From RUG626 sp051866775 (GTDB lineage Bacteria; Bacillota; Clostridia; Oscillospirales; Oscillospiraceae), in NCBI GenBank assembly GCA_051866775.1, contig JBJDXR010000017.1:1-51871 (forward strand): 51,871 bases of DNA. Direction: 5' to 3'. The notes under the pieces were generated by a model. It did not search any database, had not been told where the DNA came from, and worked only from the letters and a program-made list of their open reading frames with translations. This document shows, in pieces, positions 43,335-51,440 of this stretch (position 1 is its first letter; each line of letters begins with the position of its first letter). A program made the position numbers and the translations under genes.

Positions 43335-44192
43335 CTATTTAATTCCCGCGACCACCCGCAGGACTCCTCTTGTGTCCCGGTGGGCGGCAACGTTTTTAAA
43401 GCCCTCCGCCCGCATAAGTCCGCATATGGTCTCGGCCTGTCCCTCGCCGCATTCAAACATCATGCAGCCGTTTTCCTTTAATATGGACGTCCACTTTTGT
43501 ATTATAGCCCGGTAAAAGTCAAGTCCATCCTCTCCGCCGTCAAGGGCTTCCCGCGGCTCGTAATCTTTAACGGAGGAGTCAAGCGTGTCGATCTCCGCAC
43601 TCTCTATGTACGGAGGGTTGCATACGATCAGGTCAAACCTGCCCAGAAGCATAGGCGGGTTCTCCATGGCGTCGGCCTCAATACAGGTAGTGTTGCGGGA
43701 GGTCTTGTTTCTCAGAACATTCGCCCTTGCTGTGCGCAGGGCGCGCATGGAGTTATCCACCAGCACTACCCGGCAGTCAACTATATTCGCCGCAATGGAT
43801 ATTCCTATACAGCCCGTGCCGCAGCACAGGTCCAAGACCCGCACGCCGCTTCCGCCCCGGGCCTGAAGCAGCTTAATGGCAAGCTCCGCCATTACCTCAG
43901 TGTCGGCCCTTGGGATAAGCACGCCCTCATCAACCTTAAAAGGCAGTCCCATAAACTCCCACTCGCCAAGCACATATGCCACAGGCTCTCCCGCGCAGCG
44001 CCGGGCTATCATGTCGTTCACGCGCTGCTCCACATCCCCGAGGGCGTAGAGCTTCAGGTCACGCAGGAACTCCTCCTTGGATTTCTGGGAGGCCGCTGAT
44101 ATCATCAGCCGCGCCTCAAGGTTAAAATTCTCAACTCCGGCCGCCTTGAGCTTCCTTCTGGCGTCCAGATATATCTCGTTATATGTTTTTAT
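43335..44192 (-). CDS. prmC: Release factor glutamine methyltransferase PrmC, apparently with an ATA start
   Basis: It methylates the GGQ glutamine of release factors. The SAM-binding DLCCGTGCIGIS, the catalytic NPPY (IVCNPPYIES) and the beta-hairpin VAYVLGEWEFMGLPF are all visible. With ATG/GTG/TTG starts only, the frame begins at 44105 and loses about 29 residues of the helical N-terminal domain. The reading frame continues upstream as good PrmC sequence (TYNEIYLDARRKLKAAG, then NLEARL) with no standard start codon and no stop. GGAGGG ends exactly 6 nt before an ATA at 44190-44192, so I place the start there (285 residues). The alternatives are a truncated protein from 44105, or a base error at the start codon. 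prfA, its usual neighbour, is absent. Confidence 0.82.
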   Translation of the reverse strand: MKTYNEIYLDARRKLKAAGVENFNLEARLMISAASQKSKEEFLRDLKLYALGDVEQRVNDMIARRCAGEPVAYVLGEWEFMGLPFKVDEGVLIPRADTEVMAELAIKLLQARGGSGVRVLDLCCGTGCIGISIAANIVDCRVVLVDNSMRALRTARANVLRNKTSRNTTCIEADAMENPPMLLGRFDLIVCNPPYIESAEIDTLDSSVKDYEPREALDGGEDGLDFYRAIIQKWTSILKENGCMMFECGEGQAETICGLMRAEGFKNVAAHRDTRGVLRVVAGIK

Positions 44193-44228
44193 CTCTATCC
44201 CTCCACGGCTGACAGCCGGATTATTTTT

Positions 44229-45173
44229 TTACCACTTGTCCGAGCCCTGCTCTTCCGGTATGACCAGCTTCAAGGACTCTATAGCGGCCTCAAGCATCGA
44301 GTCGTCAGGCTCTGCCGTTGTTACAAGCTGCAGCGCCTTTCCCGGGGCCGACAGCACCGTGGTTACTATATTGTCATGCCTGCCGGCATATTTTATAATC
44401 TCATAGCTTATGCCGACCACCACCGGAAGCAGGACTATCCTCAGCGCCATCCGTATCCAGACGTTCGACCACTTCACCACCGCGAACACAAGGATGCTGA
44501 CTATCATGACGATAAAAAGGAAGCTGGTCCCGCAGCGCGGGTGCTGCCGGGGCTGTGCACGGCAGTTTTCAACCGTCAGCTCAAGGCCCTTCTCATAACA
44601 GAAAATGGTCTTGTGCTCGGCACCGTGGTACTGCCAGATCCGCTTTATCTCCTTCATCTTTGACGCTAAGATTATGTAGGCGAGGAATATTACTATCCTC
44701 AAGACGCCTTCCACAAGGTTCCTTAGGATGCCGTTCCCGATCCATCTGGCCACAAATCCCGCGAGCACCGTGGGCAGCAGGAAGAATAGTCCCACAGCGA
44801 GGATTATCCCCAGCCCCACCGATATGCCTATTATCAGCTTTTCCGCCGTCTCCCCGGAAAAGTGCTTTTCCAGCCACAGATCCAGTTTGTCAGGCTCCTC
44901 CTGCTCATCCTCCGGCAGGAATGACGCGGAATATGTTATGGCCTTCACTCCCTTTATCATGGACTCCAGGAAGTTCACAGTCCCCCTGATTATGGGCCAG
45001 CCGAGAATGGGATATTTGTCTTTTAAGGCTTTTACCGGCTCGACTGTACTTTCAAGCTCCCCGTCCGGCTTTCTGATGACAATGGCCTGCTTCTCCGGGC
45101 CGCGCATCAGTATCCCCTCCATAAGCGCCTGACCGCCGATGGAGGTTCTGAATTTAACGTTGTCCTTTTTCAA
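44229..45173 (-). CDS. DUF1385-family membrane protein
   Basis: 314 residues. It opens with the conserved block TSIGGQALMEGILMRGPEKQ near residue 10 and KAITYSASFLPEDEQE, then four to five hydrophobic helices and the conserved HRFWQYHGAEHKTIF-like segment (here RIWQYHGAEHKTIFCYE), with His and Cys residues (CRAQPRQHPRCGTSFLF) that may bind metal. The family (YqhQ type) is common in Firmicutes upstream of prmC-prfA; its function is not established. The start is TTG at 45173, 7 nt after AAAGGAG. A 36-nt gap separates it from prmC. Confidence 0.88.
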   Translation of the reverse strand: MKKDNVKFRTSIGGQALMEGILMRGPEKQAIVIRKPDGELESTVEPVKALKDKYPILGWPIIRGTVNFLESMIKGVKAITYSASFLPEDEQEEPDKLDLWLEKHFSGETAEKLIIGISVGLGIILAVGLFFLLPTVLAGFVARWIGNGILRNLVEGVLRIVIFLAYIILASKMKEIKRIWQYHGAEHKTIFCYEKGLELTVENCRAQPRQHPRCGTSFLFIVMIVSILVFAVVKWSNVWIRMALRIVLLPVVVGISYEIIKYAGRHDNIVTTVLSAPGKALQLVTTAEPDDSMLEAAIESLKLVIPEEQGSDKW

Positions 45174-45186
45174 ATTGATGCTCCTT

Positions 45187-46635
45187 TTATACGCCGAAGG
45201 TTGGTTCTATCGGTATCCGTATCGTCACAAGCGTGCCTCCCCCTTCGGCGTTTGAGAGGGTGAGGTCACCGCCGTGGTATTTTATTATCTCGTCACAGAC
45301 TGCAAGCCCTATGCCGCTTCCGCGCTCCTTTGAGCTGCCCTTGTAAAACTTCATCTTTACACGCTCAAGCTCATCCTCCGGTATGCCGGGGCCGAAATCG
45401 CGCATTCTGATGAACACGTTGTCGCCGTCCGTGCTGGTGCTGACCGTTATACGCTTTCCGTCCCGGGCGTACTTGGCGGCGTTATCAAAGATGTTGTAAA
45501 AGACCTGCCTTAAGCGCGCCGGGTCGCCGTTTATAAGCGGAAGCTCCTCATCACACGGCTCGTAGTCGATGTGCATATCATCCTGCTTTAAAAGCTCCCT
45601 ATAGGCAAAGATCGAGTCCTCAAGCTCCGCCGCCACGTCCATCTGTTCGGCGTTTAATGTAAAGCGCCCATCCTGCATACGTGTAAACTCCAAAAGCTCC
45701 TCCACCATCTTTGTAAGGCGGCGGGCCTCCTTTAAAATTATGCCGATGCCGCGCTTTGTCTCCTCATCAAGGTCATCGTTATATATGAGCGTTTCACCCC
45801 AGCCGGTTATTGCGGTAAGAGGCGTTCTAAGCTCATGGGATACCGATGAGACAAATTCCGTCTGGGCCTTTTCCGACTGGCTTATCTTTATGGACATCTC
45901 ATTTATAGCGTCCACCATGTCGCCTATCTCATCTCTGTACTTCTTGCCTATCTGTATACCATAACTGCCGCTGGCCATCTGCTTAGCCGCGGCCGTTATC
46001 TCCCTGACCGGCTCAACGACGGACTGGAGGAATACCATGCTGACAAGCGCCACAAGGAGCATCACCGCGGCCCCGGCCGCGACGCCCATGAGTATATTCA
46101 TGCGTATTTGGGAATCCACAAGCTTAAGGCTGGTCACATAGCGCATGACCCCGATGACCTGTCCCCCGGCGTACGTCATAGGCGCTGATACCGCCATAAG
46201 ATGCTCGCCGGTGGACTCATTGCGGCCCTGCCAATATCTAATCTCGCCCGTCTCAAGGGCCTCCGTTATATCCGAGGTTCCCGGAGCAGTGCCGGCAGTC
46301 ATACTGTGGGAGGACAGTTCAATGCGCCCGTTTGTGTTTATAAACTGGAGCTCCAGTTTATTCGCATCGTCAAAATTCGCTATGTACATATACGCGCTGT
46401 CATAATACTCCGCGTATGTGCGCGTTATATAATTTGCAAAAAAGTCCGTAGCCGTCCGCGCCTTGGCGTAAAGCCCGTCACGGACGGTGGAATAAGTATT
46501 GCTGATGACGGACACCGAATAGGCTGCCACCAACAACACTACTATTATAAGGATGACGAGCAGCGTCGTCTTCATCCAGCGCCTTTTAAGCCCGCGTATT
46601 CTAAGCTTTTTTAAGTGCGGCTTTGCTTTTGACAA
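45187..46635 (-). CDS. Sensor histidine kinase of a two-component system
   Basis: 482 residues. Order: cytoplasmic basic N-terminus, TM1 (about 22-44), an extracellular sensor of about 135 residues, TM2 (about 180-205), HAMP (about 206-255), HisKA with phospho-acceptor His267 (SVSHELRTPL), and HATPase_c with N box NAAKYA, G1 DFGPGIP and G2 GSGIGLAV. The start is TTG at 46635, with GGGAGGTGA 7 nt upstream; an earlier TTG at 46668 is less likely. It pairs with the response regulator 62 nt upstream. The signal is unknown, perhaps the exposed lipoprotein made by the same transcript. Confidence 0.93.
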   Translation of the reverse strand: MSKAKPHLKKLRIRGLKRRWMKTTLLVILIIVVLLVAAYSVSVISNTYSTVRDGLYAKARTATDFFANYITRTYAEYYDSAYMYIANFDDANKLELQFINTNGRIELSSHSMTAGTAPGTSDITEALETGEIRYWQGRNESTGEHLMAVSAPMTYAGGQVIGVMRYVTSLKLVDSQIRMNILMGVAAGAAVMLLVALVSMVFLQSVVEPVREITAAAKQMASGSYGIQIGKKYRDEIGDMVDAINEMSIKISQSEKAQTEFVSSVSHELRTPLTAITGWGETLIYNDDLDEETKRGIGIILKEARRLTKMVEELLEFTRMQDGRFTLNAEQMDVAAELEDSIFAYRELLKQDDMHIDYEPCDEELPLINGDPARLRQVFYNIFDNAAKYARDGKRITVSTSTDGDNVFIRMRDFGPGIPEDELERVKMKFYKGSSKERGSGIGLAVCDEIIKYHGGDLTLSNAEGGGTLVTIRIPIEPTFGV

Positions 46636-46697
46636 CTGCAAGTCACCTCCCTCGGTACAGTGCTCCAAGAAATAATTCTAAATTGCCCTCCGGCCTA

Positions 46698-47384
46698 TCA
46701 GAAGCCCCACTTATAGCCATAACCCCATACGGTGGTGATGTATGTGGGGTTCGTGGGATCATCCTCGATCTTTATGCGCAGCCGGCGGATATTTACGTCC
46801 ACAATCTTCAGCTCTCCGAAATAATCACGTCCCCAGACGGTATTCAAGATATCCTCTCTTGAGAGCGCCCTTCCGGGGTTATCCATGAACATCTTTATTA
46901 TTGAGTACTCCACCTGTGTAAGACGTATGCGTTCGCCATTTTTTTCCAGAGTGCGGTTGCGTGTATTCAGATGGAACGGACCGTTTATGATATCGGTTGA
47001 CGGAGTCTCGTCATCTCCGCCGACTCGCCTGTACAGGGCGTCAATGCGGGCGGTAAGCTCCGCAGGGGAAAACGGCTTTGTGACGTAGTCATCCGCCCCG
47101 GTCATAAGGCCGGTGACCTTGTCCATCTCCTGAGTTCTGGCAGTCAGCATGATTATGCCCATCTTTGAATTCGTGGCGCGTATCTGCCTGCAGACCTCAA
47201 AGCCATCTGTGTCCGGGAGCATTATGTCCAGAAGTGCAACCTTTATATCCGGGTTCTGCCCGACCTGTTGAAGCGCCTCCGCTCCGGTGCTGGCCTCAAT
47301 TGGATCATAGCCGGAGCGTTTAAGATTTATGACGATGAAGCTCCTGATACTGGTTTCATCCTCAAGCACAAGAACTTTTTTCAT
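46698..47384 (-). CDS. OmpR/PhoB-family response regulator
   Basis: 228 residues. The receiver domain has Glu8-Asp9 in LVLEDE, the phospho-acceptor Asp53 (ALLDIMLPDTDGF) and Lys near 104 (TKPFSPAEL). The winged-helix output domain covers about 130-225, with RLTQVEYSIIKMFMDNPGRALSRE and VDVNIRRLRIKIEDDPTNP. The start at 47384 (MKKVLV) follows GGAG; two bases separate the lipoprotein stop from this ATG, so these genes form one operon with the kinase downstream. Confidence 0.94.
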   Translation of the reverse strand: MKKVLVLEDETSIRSFIVINLKRSGYDPIEASTGAEALQQVGQNPDIKVALLDIMLPDTDGFEVCRQIRATNSKMGIIMLTARTQEMDKVTGLMTGADDYVTKPFSPAELTARIDALYRRVGGDDETPSTDIINGPFHLNTRNRTLEKNGERIRLTQVEYSIIKMFMDNPGRALSREDILNTVWGRDYFGELKIVDVNIRRLRIKIEDDPTNPTYITTVWGYGYKWGF

Positions 47385-47386
47385 GT

Positions 47387-48730
47387 TTACGTCTCTCCTG
47401 TTATCCATTCTGAATAAAGTATCCGGAAATTTGATCTGACTATCTCCTGACTGACCGGCAGATCAAAGCGCTCGTCTTTCGTCAGGATCTCCGCCGCATA
47501 TATGGTCTCCTCCTCTGCAAGGAGGACAAATCTGGCCCCATAGGACGCACGCTCGGCCCTGTTTTCTCCCGTGAGCGTATAAATCGCTAAAAAGTCCTCA
47601 AGCGTCTCGCCGTCCTCCAACACCTTTGAAAACACAACCGCGCGCTCGCCGCTGGCTCCATCCACACGCCGAACGGTTATGTTTCCGCACCATGAATCAG
47701 GCAGCACAAGATACCAGCTGTCGGTATAATTGTTGTAAGTGGAGAATATTCTTTTTGCATTCCCCGAGGAGCTGTAGGAATGCCACTCCAGCATATAATA
47801 TGTCGTATTCTCCGAGGTGGATGGCAGCACCACAGGCTTCGGTACATCAATTATCCCATCGCCGTTTATGTCGCGGCAATATACCTCATAAAGCCGGATG
47901 GTATCCTCACTGACACCGCTGGTTGCATCCAGGGTGATGTTTACAAGCTTGTCCTTCTTGGCGGTAAGTATATCCGTTACTATCCCTCCGCCGTTGAGGC
48001 TGCTCTCCACAAGCACAGCGTTATTTCCGTCGGAGAGGCTCGTCGTCCTCACGCGAAGCATCGCCTCAATCCCATTTGTGAGCCTGGCGGAGTAATTTAC
48101 CATCTCGCCGTCTGCCGTCAGGGAATACAGCTTCGCCTCCCCCGTAAGCTCTGAGGATGACACTCTCAGCACGACTATGTCGTTTCCAAGGGTGGTGTTC
48201 ATGTCGCAGACTACGTACTCCGTGTAGTCAGTGTTTATAAGCTGATTCACCTGATAGCCCTTCATCGAATATACAGATAGCATATTCATACCGGAGACTA
48301 TCTGCCAGCCGACGGCAATCTCCTTCACTCCGTCTCCGTCCATATCCGTATAGCTGATACTGTCTATTCCCGTGCCCTCTCCCTCTATACGGGCGGCCTC
48401 CTCGTACTCTCCCTCAGCGTTCTTTCGGAATATGTATATCTTAATCGGCTTGTCGCTGCCAAGAAAATTAAAAAAGGCCACGGCCTCCTTGATTCCATCC
48501 CCGTCGACATCCTCCAGCTGTATCGCCTGACGGTGGGAGCCTGAGGCCGGCGCAGCATACTCAGCACCGGAATTGAGCACCTGATTTATGACGCTCTGAA
48601 GCTGAAGATACCCCTCCGAGAGCTGCGGCAGTGCGTACAGCTCATCAGCCGGTGTGCTCATACATCCCGTAAGCACAAGGAGCGCCGCAGCGGATACAGC
48701 GGCAGCCAGAAGCCTTATCTTTTTTTTCAC
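47387..48730 (-). CDS. Lipoprotein with FG-GAP/calcium-loop repeats
   Basis: 447 residues. The start is GTG at 48730 (MKKKIRLL) after GGAGGTG. It has a signal peptide ending in lipobox LVLTGC, then a mostly beta region with calcium-loop motifs DVDGDGIKEA, DMDGDGVKEIA and DINGDGIIDVP at roughly 75, 130 and 300, typical of beta-propeller FG-GAP or VCBS-type repeats. I expect it to fold outside the membrane and bind calcium or a ligand. It is the first gene of the operon with the two-component system. No known family name is assigned. Confidence 0.88.
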   Translation of the reverse strand: MKKKIRLLAAAVSAAALLVLTGCMSTPADELYALPQLSEGYLQLQSVINQVLNSGAEYAAPASGSHRQAIQLEDVDGDGIKEAVAFFNFLGSDKPIKIYIFRKNAEGEYEEAARIEGEGTGIDSISYTDMDGDGVKEIAVGWQIVSGMNMLSVYSMKGYQVNQLINTDYTEYVVCDMNTTLGNDIVVLRVSSSELTGEAKLYSLTADGEMVNYSARLTNGIEAMLRVRTTSLSDGNNAVLVESSLNGGGIVTDILTAKKDKLVNITLDATSGVSEDTIRLYEVYCRDINGDGIIDVPKPVVLPSTSENTTYYMLEWHSYSSSGNAKRIFSTYNNYTDSWYLVLPDSWCGNITVRRVDGASGERAVVFSKVLEDGETLEDFLAIYTLTGENRAERASYGARFVLLAEEETIYAAEILTKDERFDLPVSQEIVRSNFRILYSEWITGET

Positions 48731-48833
48731 CACGCAGCACCTCCCTTCCAGCAAATAGGCACAAAAACACATAATAATCAGGTTAGCTTATATTTTAACA
48801 CACCCGCCGCGGTTTTGGTAGTGTTTTATTAAG

Positions 48834-48929
48834 TAATAATGTGGTACAATAGATTCATTTAGCAAGCTCAAAGAGCGAGCTTAGTGAATCTAGTACGTCC
48901 CTCTGCTATAATAATATGGTACAATAGAT
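48834..48929. repeat. Near-perfect 21-nt direct repeat flanking a hairpin
   Basis: The sequence at 48834-48854 recurs at 48909-48929 with one mismatch (75 nt apart). Each copy has GGTACAATAGAT. Between them is an imperfect hairpin (GATTCA...AAGCTC with GAGCTT...TGAATC, 48852-48890). A TGCTATAAT extended -10 overlaps the start of the second copy. The likely role is promoter control of the downstream transferase gene, perhaps from two promoters. Confidence 0.6.
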
Positions 48930-48965
48930 GAGCCAACAGGAAGATATAATGTTAAGGTGATGAAT

Positions 48966-49493
48966 ATGCTCAAGGCGTATTGCTGTGAATCCCAGAATAA
49001 AAAAGATACACGCGCCCTTTTGGCGCTGGCCATGACGGAGCTTTACGGAATAGCCCTCCCGCAGGTGGAGAAGGACAGAAACGGCAAGCCCTTCTTTCCC
49101 GGGCTTTCGCATATACATTTCTCTCTAAGCCACACGAAATCCCATGTCATGATAGTCGTGGGAGATGTGCCCTGCGGCTGCGATATTGAGACGGTACGCA
49201 ATGTGCGTGAGGGCCTTGCCGAGCGAGTCTGCTCAAACGAGGAGCTTCGGCACTTTGACTTTTTTCAATGCTGGGTGCTTAAGGAGAGCTTTATTAAAGT
49301 CTCCGGCGATGTGACTCAGCCGCTTGACAAAACCTGCTTTTCCCTGAAGGACGGCGTAATCGTCACCCCGTCTCCGGATATAAGCGCACGGCTCTACGAT
49401 GTGTACGGCTGCCGCGCGGCCGTCTGTGCCATGGGCGCCGTTCCGGAGGCGCTAAGCTTCATTCCCTCTGAAAATCTTTTCGGCCGCACTTGA
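48966..49493 (+). CDS. 4'-phosphopantetheinyl transferase, Sfp type
   Basis: 175 residues. Transfers 4'-phosphopantetheine from CoA to carrier-protein serine. Magnesium/CoA motifs are present: GCDIETVR near residue 75 and the KES motif WVLKESFIKVSGD near 105. It is shorter than the 220-230 residues of B. subtilis Sfp, but close to other short members. I placed the start at ATG 48966 (MLKAYC), preceded by AAGGTGA; GTG 48957 and ATG 48960 are in the same frame. It may serve a fatty-acid or secondary-metabolite carrier protein; no such gene is adjacent. Confidence 0.88.
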   Translation: MLKAYCCESQNKKDTRALLALAMTELYGIALPQVEKDRNGKPFFPGLSHIHFSLSHTKSHVMIVVGDVPCGCDIETVRNVREGLAERVCSNEELRHFDFFQCWVLKESFIKVSGDVTQPLDKTCFSLKDGVIVTPSPDISARLYDVYGCRAAVCAMGAVPEALSFIPSENLFGRT

Positions 49494-49518
49494 AATATTC
49501 CGCTTTGTAGTATATAAT
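49490..49518 (+). promoter_or_regulatory. Promoter upstream of the tRNA-Leu locus
   Basis: TTGAAA (49490-49495), 17 nt, consensus TATAAT (49513-49518). It directs transcription into the half tRNA-Leu and, beyond it, the intact tRNA-Leu. I see no comparable promoter in the 127 nt between the two. Confidence 0.7.
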
Positions 49519-49530
49519 TTCATATGTTAT

Positions 49531-49569
49531 GCCGGTGTGATGGAATTGGCAGACGTGCCGGACTCAAAA
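49531..49569 (+). pseudogene. 5' half of a tRNA-Leu, broken at the anticodon loop
   Basis: The first 39 nt match tRNA-Leu: acceptor strand GCCGGTG, D-arm GATGGAATTGGCAGAC and anticodon region GGACTCAAAA (anticodon CAA). After that the sequence departs from any tRNA: no T-loop TTCGA and no CACCGGC 3' acceptor strand appears before the next tRNA. It is closely similar to, but not identical with, the intact tRNA-Leu 127 nt downstream. Confidence 0.8.
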
Positions 49570-49696
49570 GCCAGTACGTCTAACAATCCATCGTTCTGGC
49601 GACCCCTTGATTTTTCAAGGCTTTCGAGGTATACTTCTTTTAGCAATTTTCCGAGTTCTCTCCACAGTTCTCTCCGGAGGGGATTTCGGCAAATTT

Positions 49697-49783
49697 GCCG
49701 GTGTGATGGAATTGGTAGACGTAGCGGATTCAAAATCCGCCGCTGGCGACAGCGTGTGGGTTCGAGTCCCACCACCGGCACCA
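49697..49783 (+). tRNA. tRNA-Leu (anticodon CAA)
   Basis: 87 nt with acceptor GCCGGTG paired with CACCGGC and encoded CCA, D-arm GATGGAATTGGTAGAC, anticodon loop TTCAAAA (CAA, decodes UUG), a long variable arm (type II, CTGGCGACAGCGTG region), and T-loop TTCGAGTCC. Downstream on the opposite strand lies an integrase gene, so its 3' end is a probable attachment site. Confidence 0.95.
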
Positions 49784-49786
49784 AAC

Positions 49787-49828
49787 AAAAACGCCCGGTT
49801 TCTCAGCTTAGAGAAACCGGGCGTTTTT
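49787..49828 (+). terminator. Terminator after tRNA-Leu
   Basis: AAAAACGCCCGGTTTCTC pairs with GAGAAACCGGGCGTTTTT around a 6-nt loop; an 18-bp stem ending in TTTTT. Bidirectional. Confidence 0.92.
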
Positions 49829-49883
49829 GTCTATTAAGCCATGTTCTCTCGCTTACCGAGGTCGGCGCTTACTGAGACTGAAA

Positions 49884-51086
49884 TCAAAAACTTGCACTGA
49901 TTCCAGGATCAATGCTTAATGCTCCAGTCATCTTTGAGGCCGATGTATTTTTTGATGTTGTATCCAAATGTGCGTAAATGTTCGCAGTTGTTGAATAGTC
50001 GCTATGTCCCAGCCACTCCTGGATTTCTTTCATAGACACACCGTTCTTGAGAAGCAGAGACGCACAGGTATGACGCAGGTCATGAAAACGGATCTCACGC
50101 AAGCCATTCTTTTTCAATAGGACTTTGAAATGCTGAGTCACAAAATTGGGTTTATAGGGAATGCCCAGGTCATTTACATAGATGTATCCACTATCTGTAT
50201 AGCAGCTCCCGCACAATTTGCGGCACTGATCCTGCCGCTCTCTCATTCGGATCAACAGTTCTCGAAACTGCGGAACCAGCGGTAAAGAACGACAGCTGGA
50301 TTCATTTTTGGTGCGATCCTTAGGGATTACTTTCATTTGCCCTTCGGAGCGAAACTGCACAACAGTATGGTCGATCATAATTGTATTTCCGCTAAAGTCT
50401 ATGGACTGCCACCGAAGGCCCATAATTTCACTACGCCGCAGTCCGTAGAATGCTGCCATAAGAACAGGAAATTCGACCGGGTCTCCTTTGGCGCGTTTGA
50501 AAAGTTCATCCACTTCTTCGAGAGAATAGAAGGAGCCAACAAACTTACGGCTTTTCGGCCGATCTACTTTTTCCATCGGGTTTGCAGAGATCAAATCGTG
50601 TCTGACCGCATACTTTAGCGCCTTATGAAGATTAGCGTGGAAATGCCGCACAGTGCTGCCTTTCACCTTCAGATCATTGAAGCAATACTCATAGAATGCT
50701 TCAATGTCCAATGCAGTCAGATCGGCCAAGGTAACCTTGAGCTTACGGAAATAAGGATCGATCCGTCTTTTGATATTTATTTCATATCCCGCATACGTTA
50801 CTTCCTCCACAGAGTTTTTGATAATGGAGAGCCAGCTCAGCATATAGTCCGCAAACAGCATATTGCTGTTCATACGCATCTCAGATGGCTCAGCCGCCCG
50901 GATGATTGCTTCTTTGTAGCTATAACGGGTTTCAAGCAACATATCCTGCGCCATTTTTTCATTCTTTTTCCCGCCCACCTGAATGCCAGTGGGAATCCAT
51001 TTGGGTTTTCTGTTTCCTCTCTCATCTCTGAAATTGAGCACCATATAGTAATGGTTTTTCTTTACTTGCAGATGGCCCGCTACCAT
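49884..51086 (-). CDS. Tyrosine-type integrase/recombinase
   Basis: 400 residues. An N-terminal arm-binding region and a SAM-like core-binding domain (about 55-155: ADYMLSWLSIIKNSVEEVT...) precede the catalytic domain. The catalytic residues are present: Arg in FYGLRRSEIMGLRW, Lys in VIPKDRTKNESS, HxxR in HDLRHTCAS, the second His in LGHSDYSTT, and Tyr in ANIYAHLD. It cuts and joins attachment sites, probably the adjacent tRNA-Leu. The start ATG at 51086 has GGGGG 6 nt upstream, and the gene reads toward the tRNA, as is usual for element integrases. Confidence 0.94.
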   Translation of the reverse strand: MVAGHLQVKKNHYYMVLNFRDERGNRKPKWIPTGIQVGGKKNEKMAQDMLLETRYSYKEAIIRAAEPSEMRMNSNMLFADYMLSWLSIIKNSVEEVTYAGYEINIKRRIDPYFRKLKVTLADLTALDIEAFYEYCFNDLKVKGSTVRHFHANLHKALKYAVRHDLISANPMEKVDRPKSRKFVGSFYSLEEVDELFKRAKGDPVEFPVLMAAFYGLRRSEIMGLRWQSIDFSGNTIMIDHTVVQFRSEGQMKVIPKDRTKNESSCRSLPLVPQFRELLIRMRERQDQCRKLCGSCYTDSGYIYVNDLGIPYKPNFVTQHFKVLLKKNGLREIRFHDLRHTCASLLLKNGVSMKEIQEWLGHSDYSTTANIYAHLDTTSKNTSASKMTGALSIDPGISASF

Positions 51087-51207
51087 AATAAACCCCCTTT
51101 TTTGTAGCGGCATAGTGCCCTGCCAATGACAGGATCATTATACCATGCGCAGTTCTCTCCTCCAATGCGTCTAAAAGGTTTATTTTGAATTCCCTACGGC
51201 GAAACTT

Positions 51208-51414
51208 TTAGTTTTCACCCACTAAATATTCGATAATGAACACTTTCGGGATCTTAAAGGATTTGCCGATCTTCGTATAGCGGATCTGGCCACTCTCTAA
51301 AAGAGCATAGGCAGTCTTCATACCAATGCCGCCCAACATGGAACACATCTGCTTGACCGTCACAACGTCAGGGTAATCAGAAAACATTTTTTCTTTCCGT
51401 TTTGCTGCCGTCAT
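51208..51414 (-). CDS. Excisionase-like helix-turn-helix protein
   Basis: 68 residues with a MerR/excisionase-type winged helix: DVVTVKQMCSMLGGIGMKTA, then YALLESGQIRYTKIGKSFKIPK. Such proteins bind next to the attachment site and steer the integrase to excision. The start at 51414 has AGGAGGG upstream; the long frame extending upstream covers non-coding sequence. It is followed by the integrase 121 nt downstream, the usual xis-int order. Confidence 0.88.
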   Translation of the reverse strand: MTAAKRKEKMFSDYPDVVTVKQMCSMLGGIGMKTAYALLESGQIRYTKIGKSFKIPKVFIIEYLVGEN

Positions 51415-51440
51415 GGTTCTCCCTCCTTTTGTGAAATTAC

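Noticed and set aside
49531..49783. A group I intron or split tRNA at the anticodon loop
   Set aside because: The 127-nt insert is far too short for a group I intron, and the second copy is a whole tRNA rather than a 3' half.
49527..49784. An 85-codon open frame antisense to the tRNA-Leu region
   Set aside because: It reads across both tRNA-Leu copies in the wrong direction (VGLEPTRCRQRRILNPLRLPIPS is a familiar artefact of tRNA antisense translation).
49537..49875. Plus-strand open frames over the tRNA-Leu region and terminator
   Set aside because: They translate tRNA and terminator sequence; no ribosome binding site and the tRNA explains the sequence.
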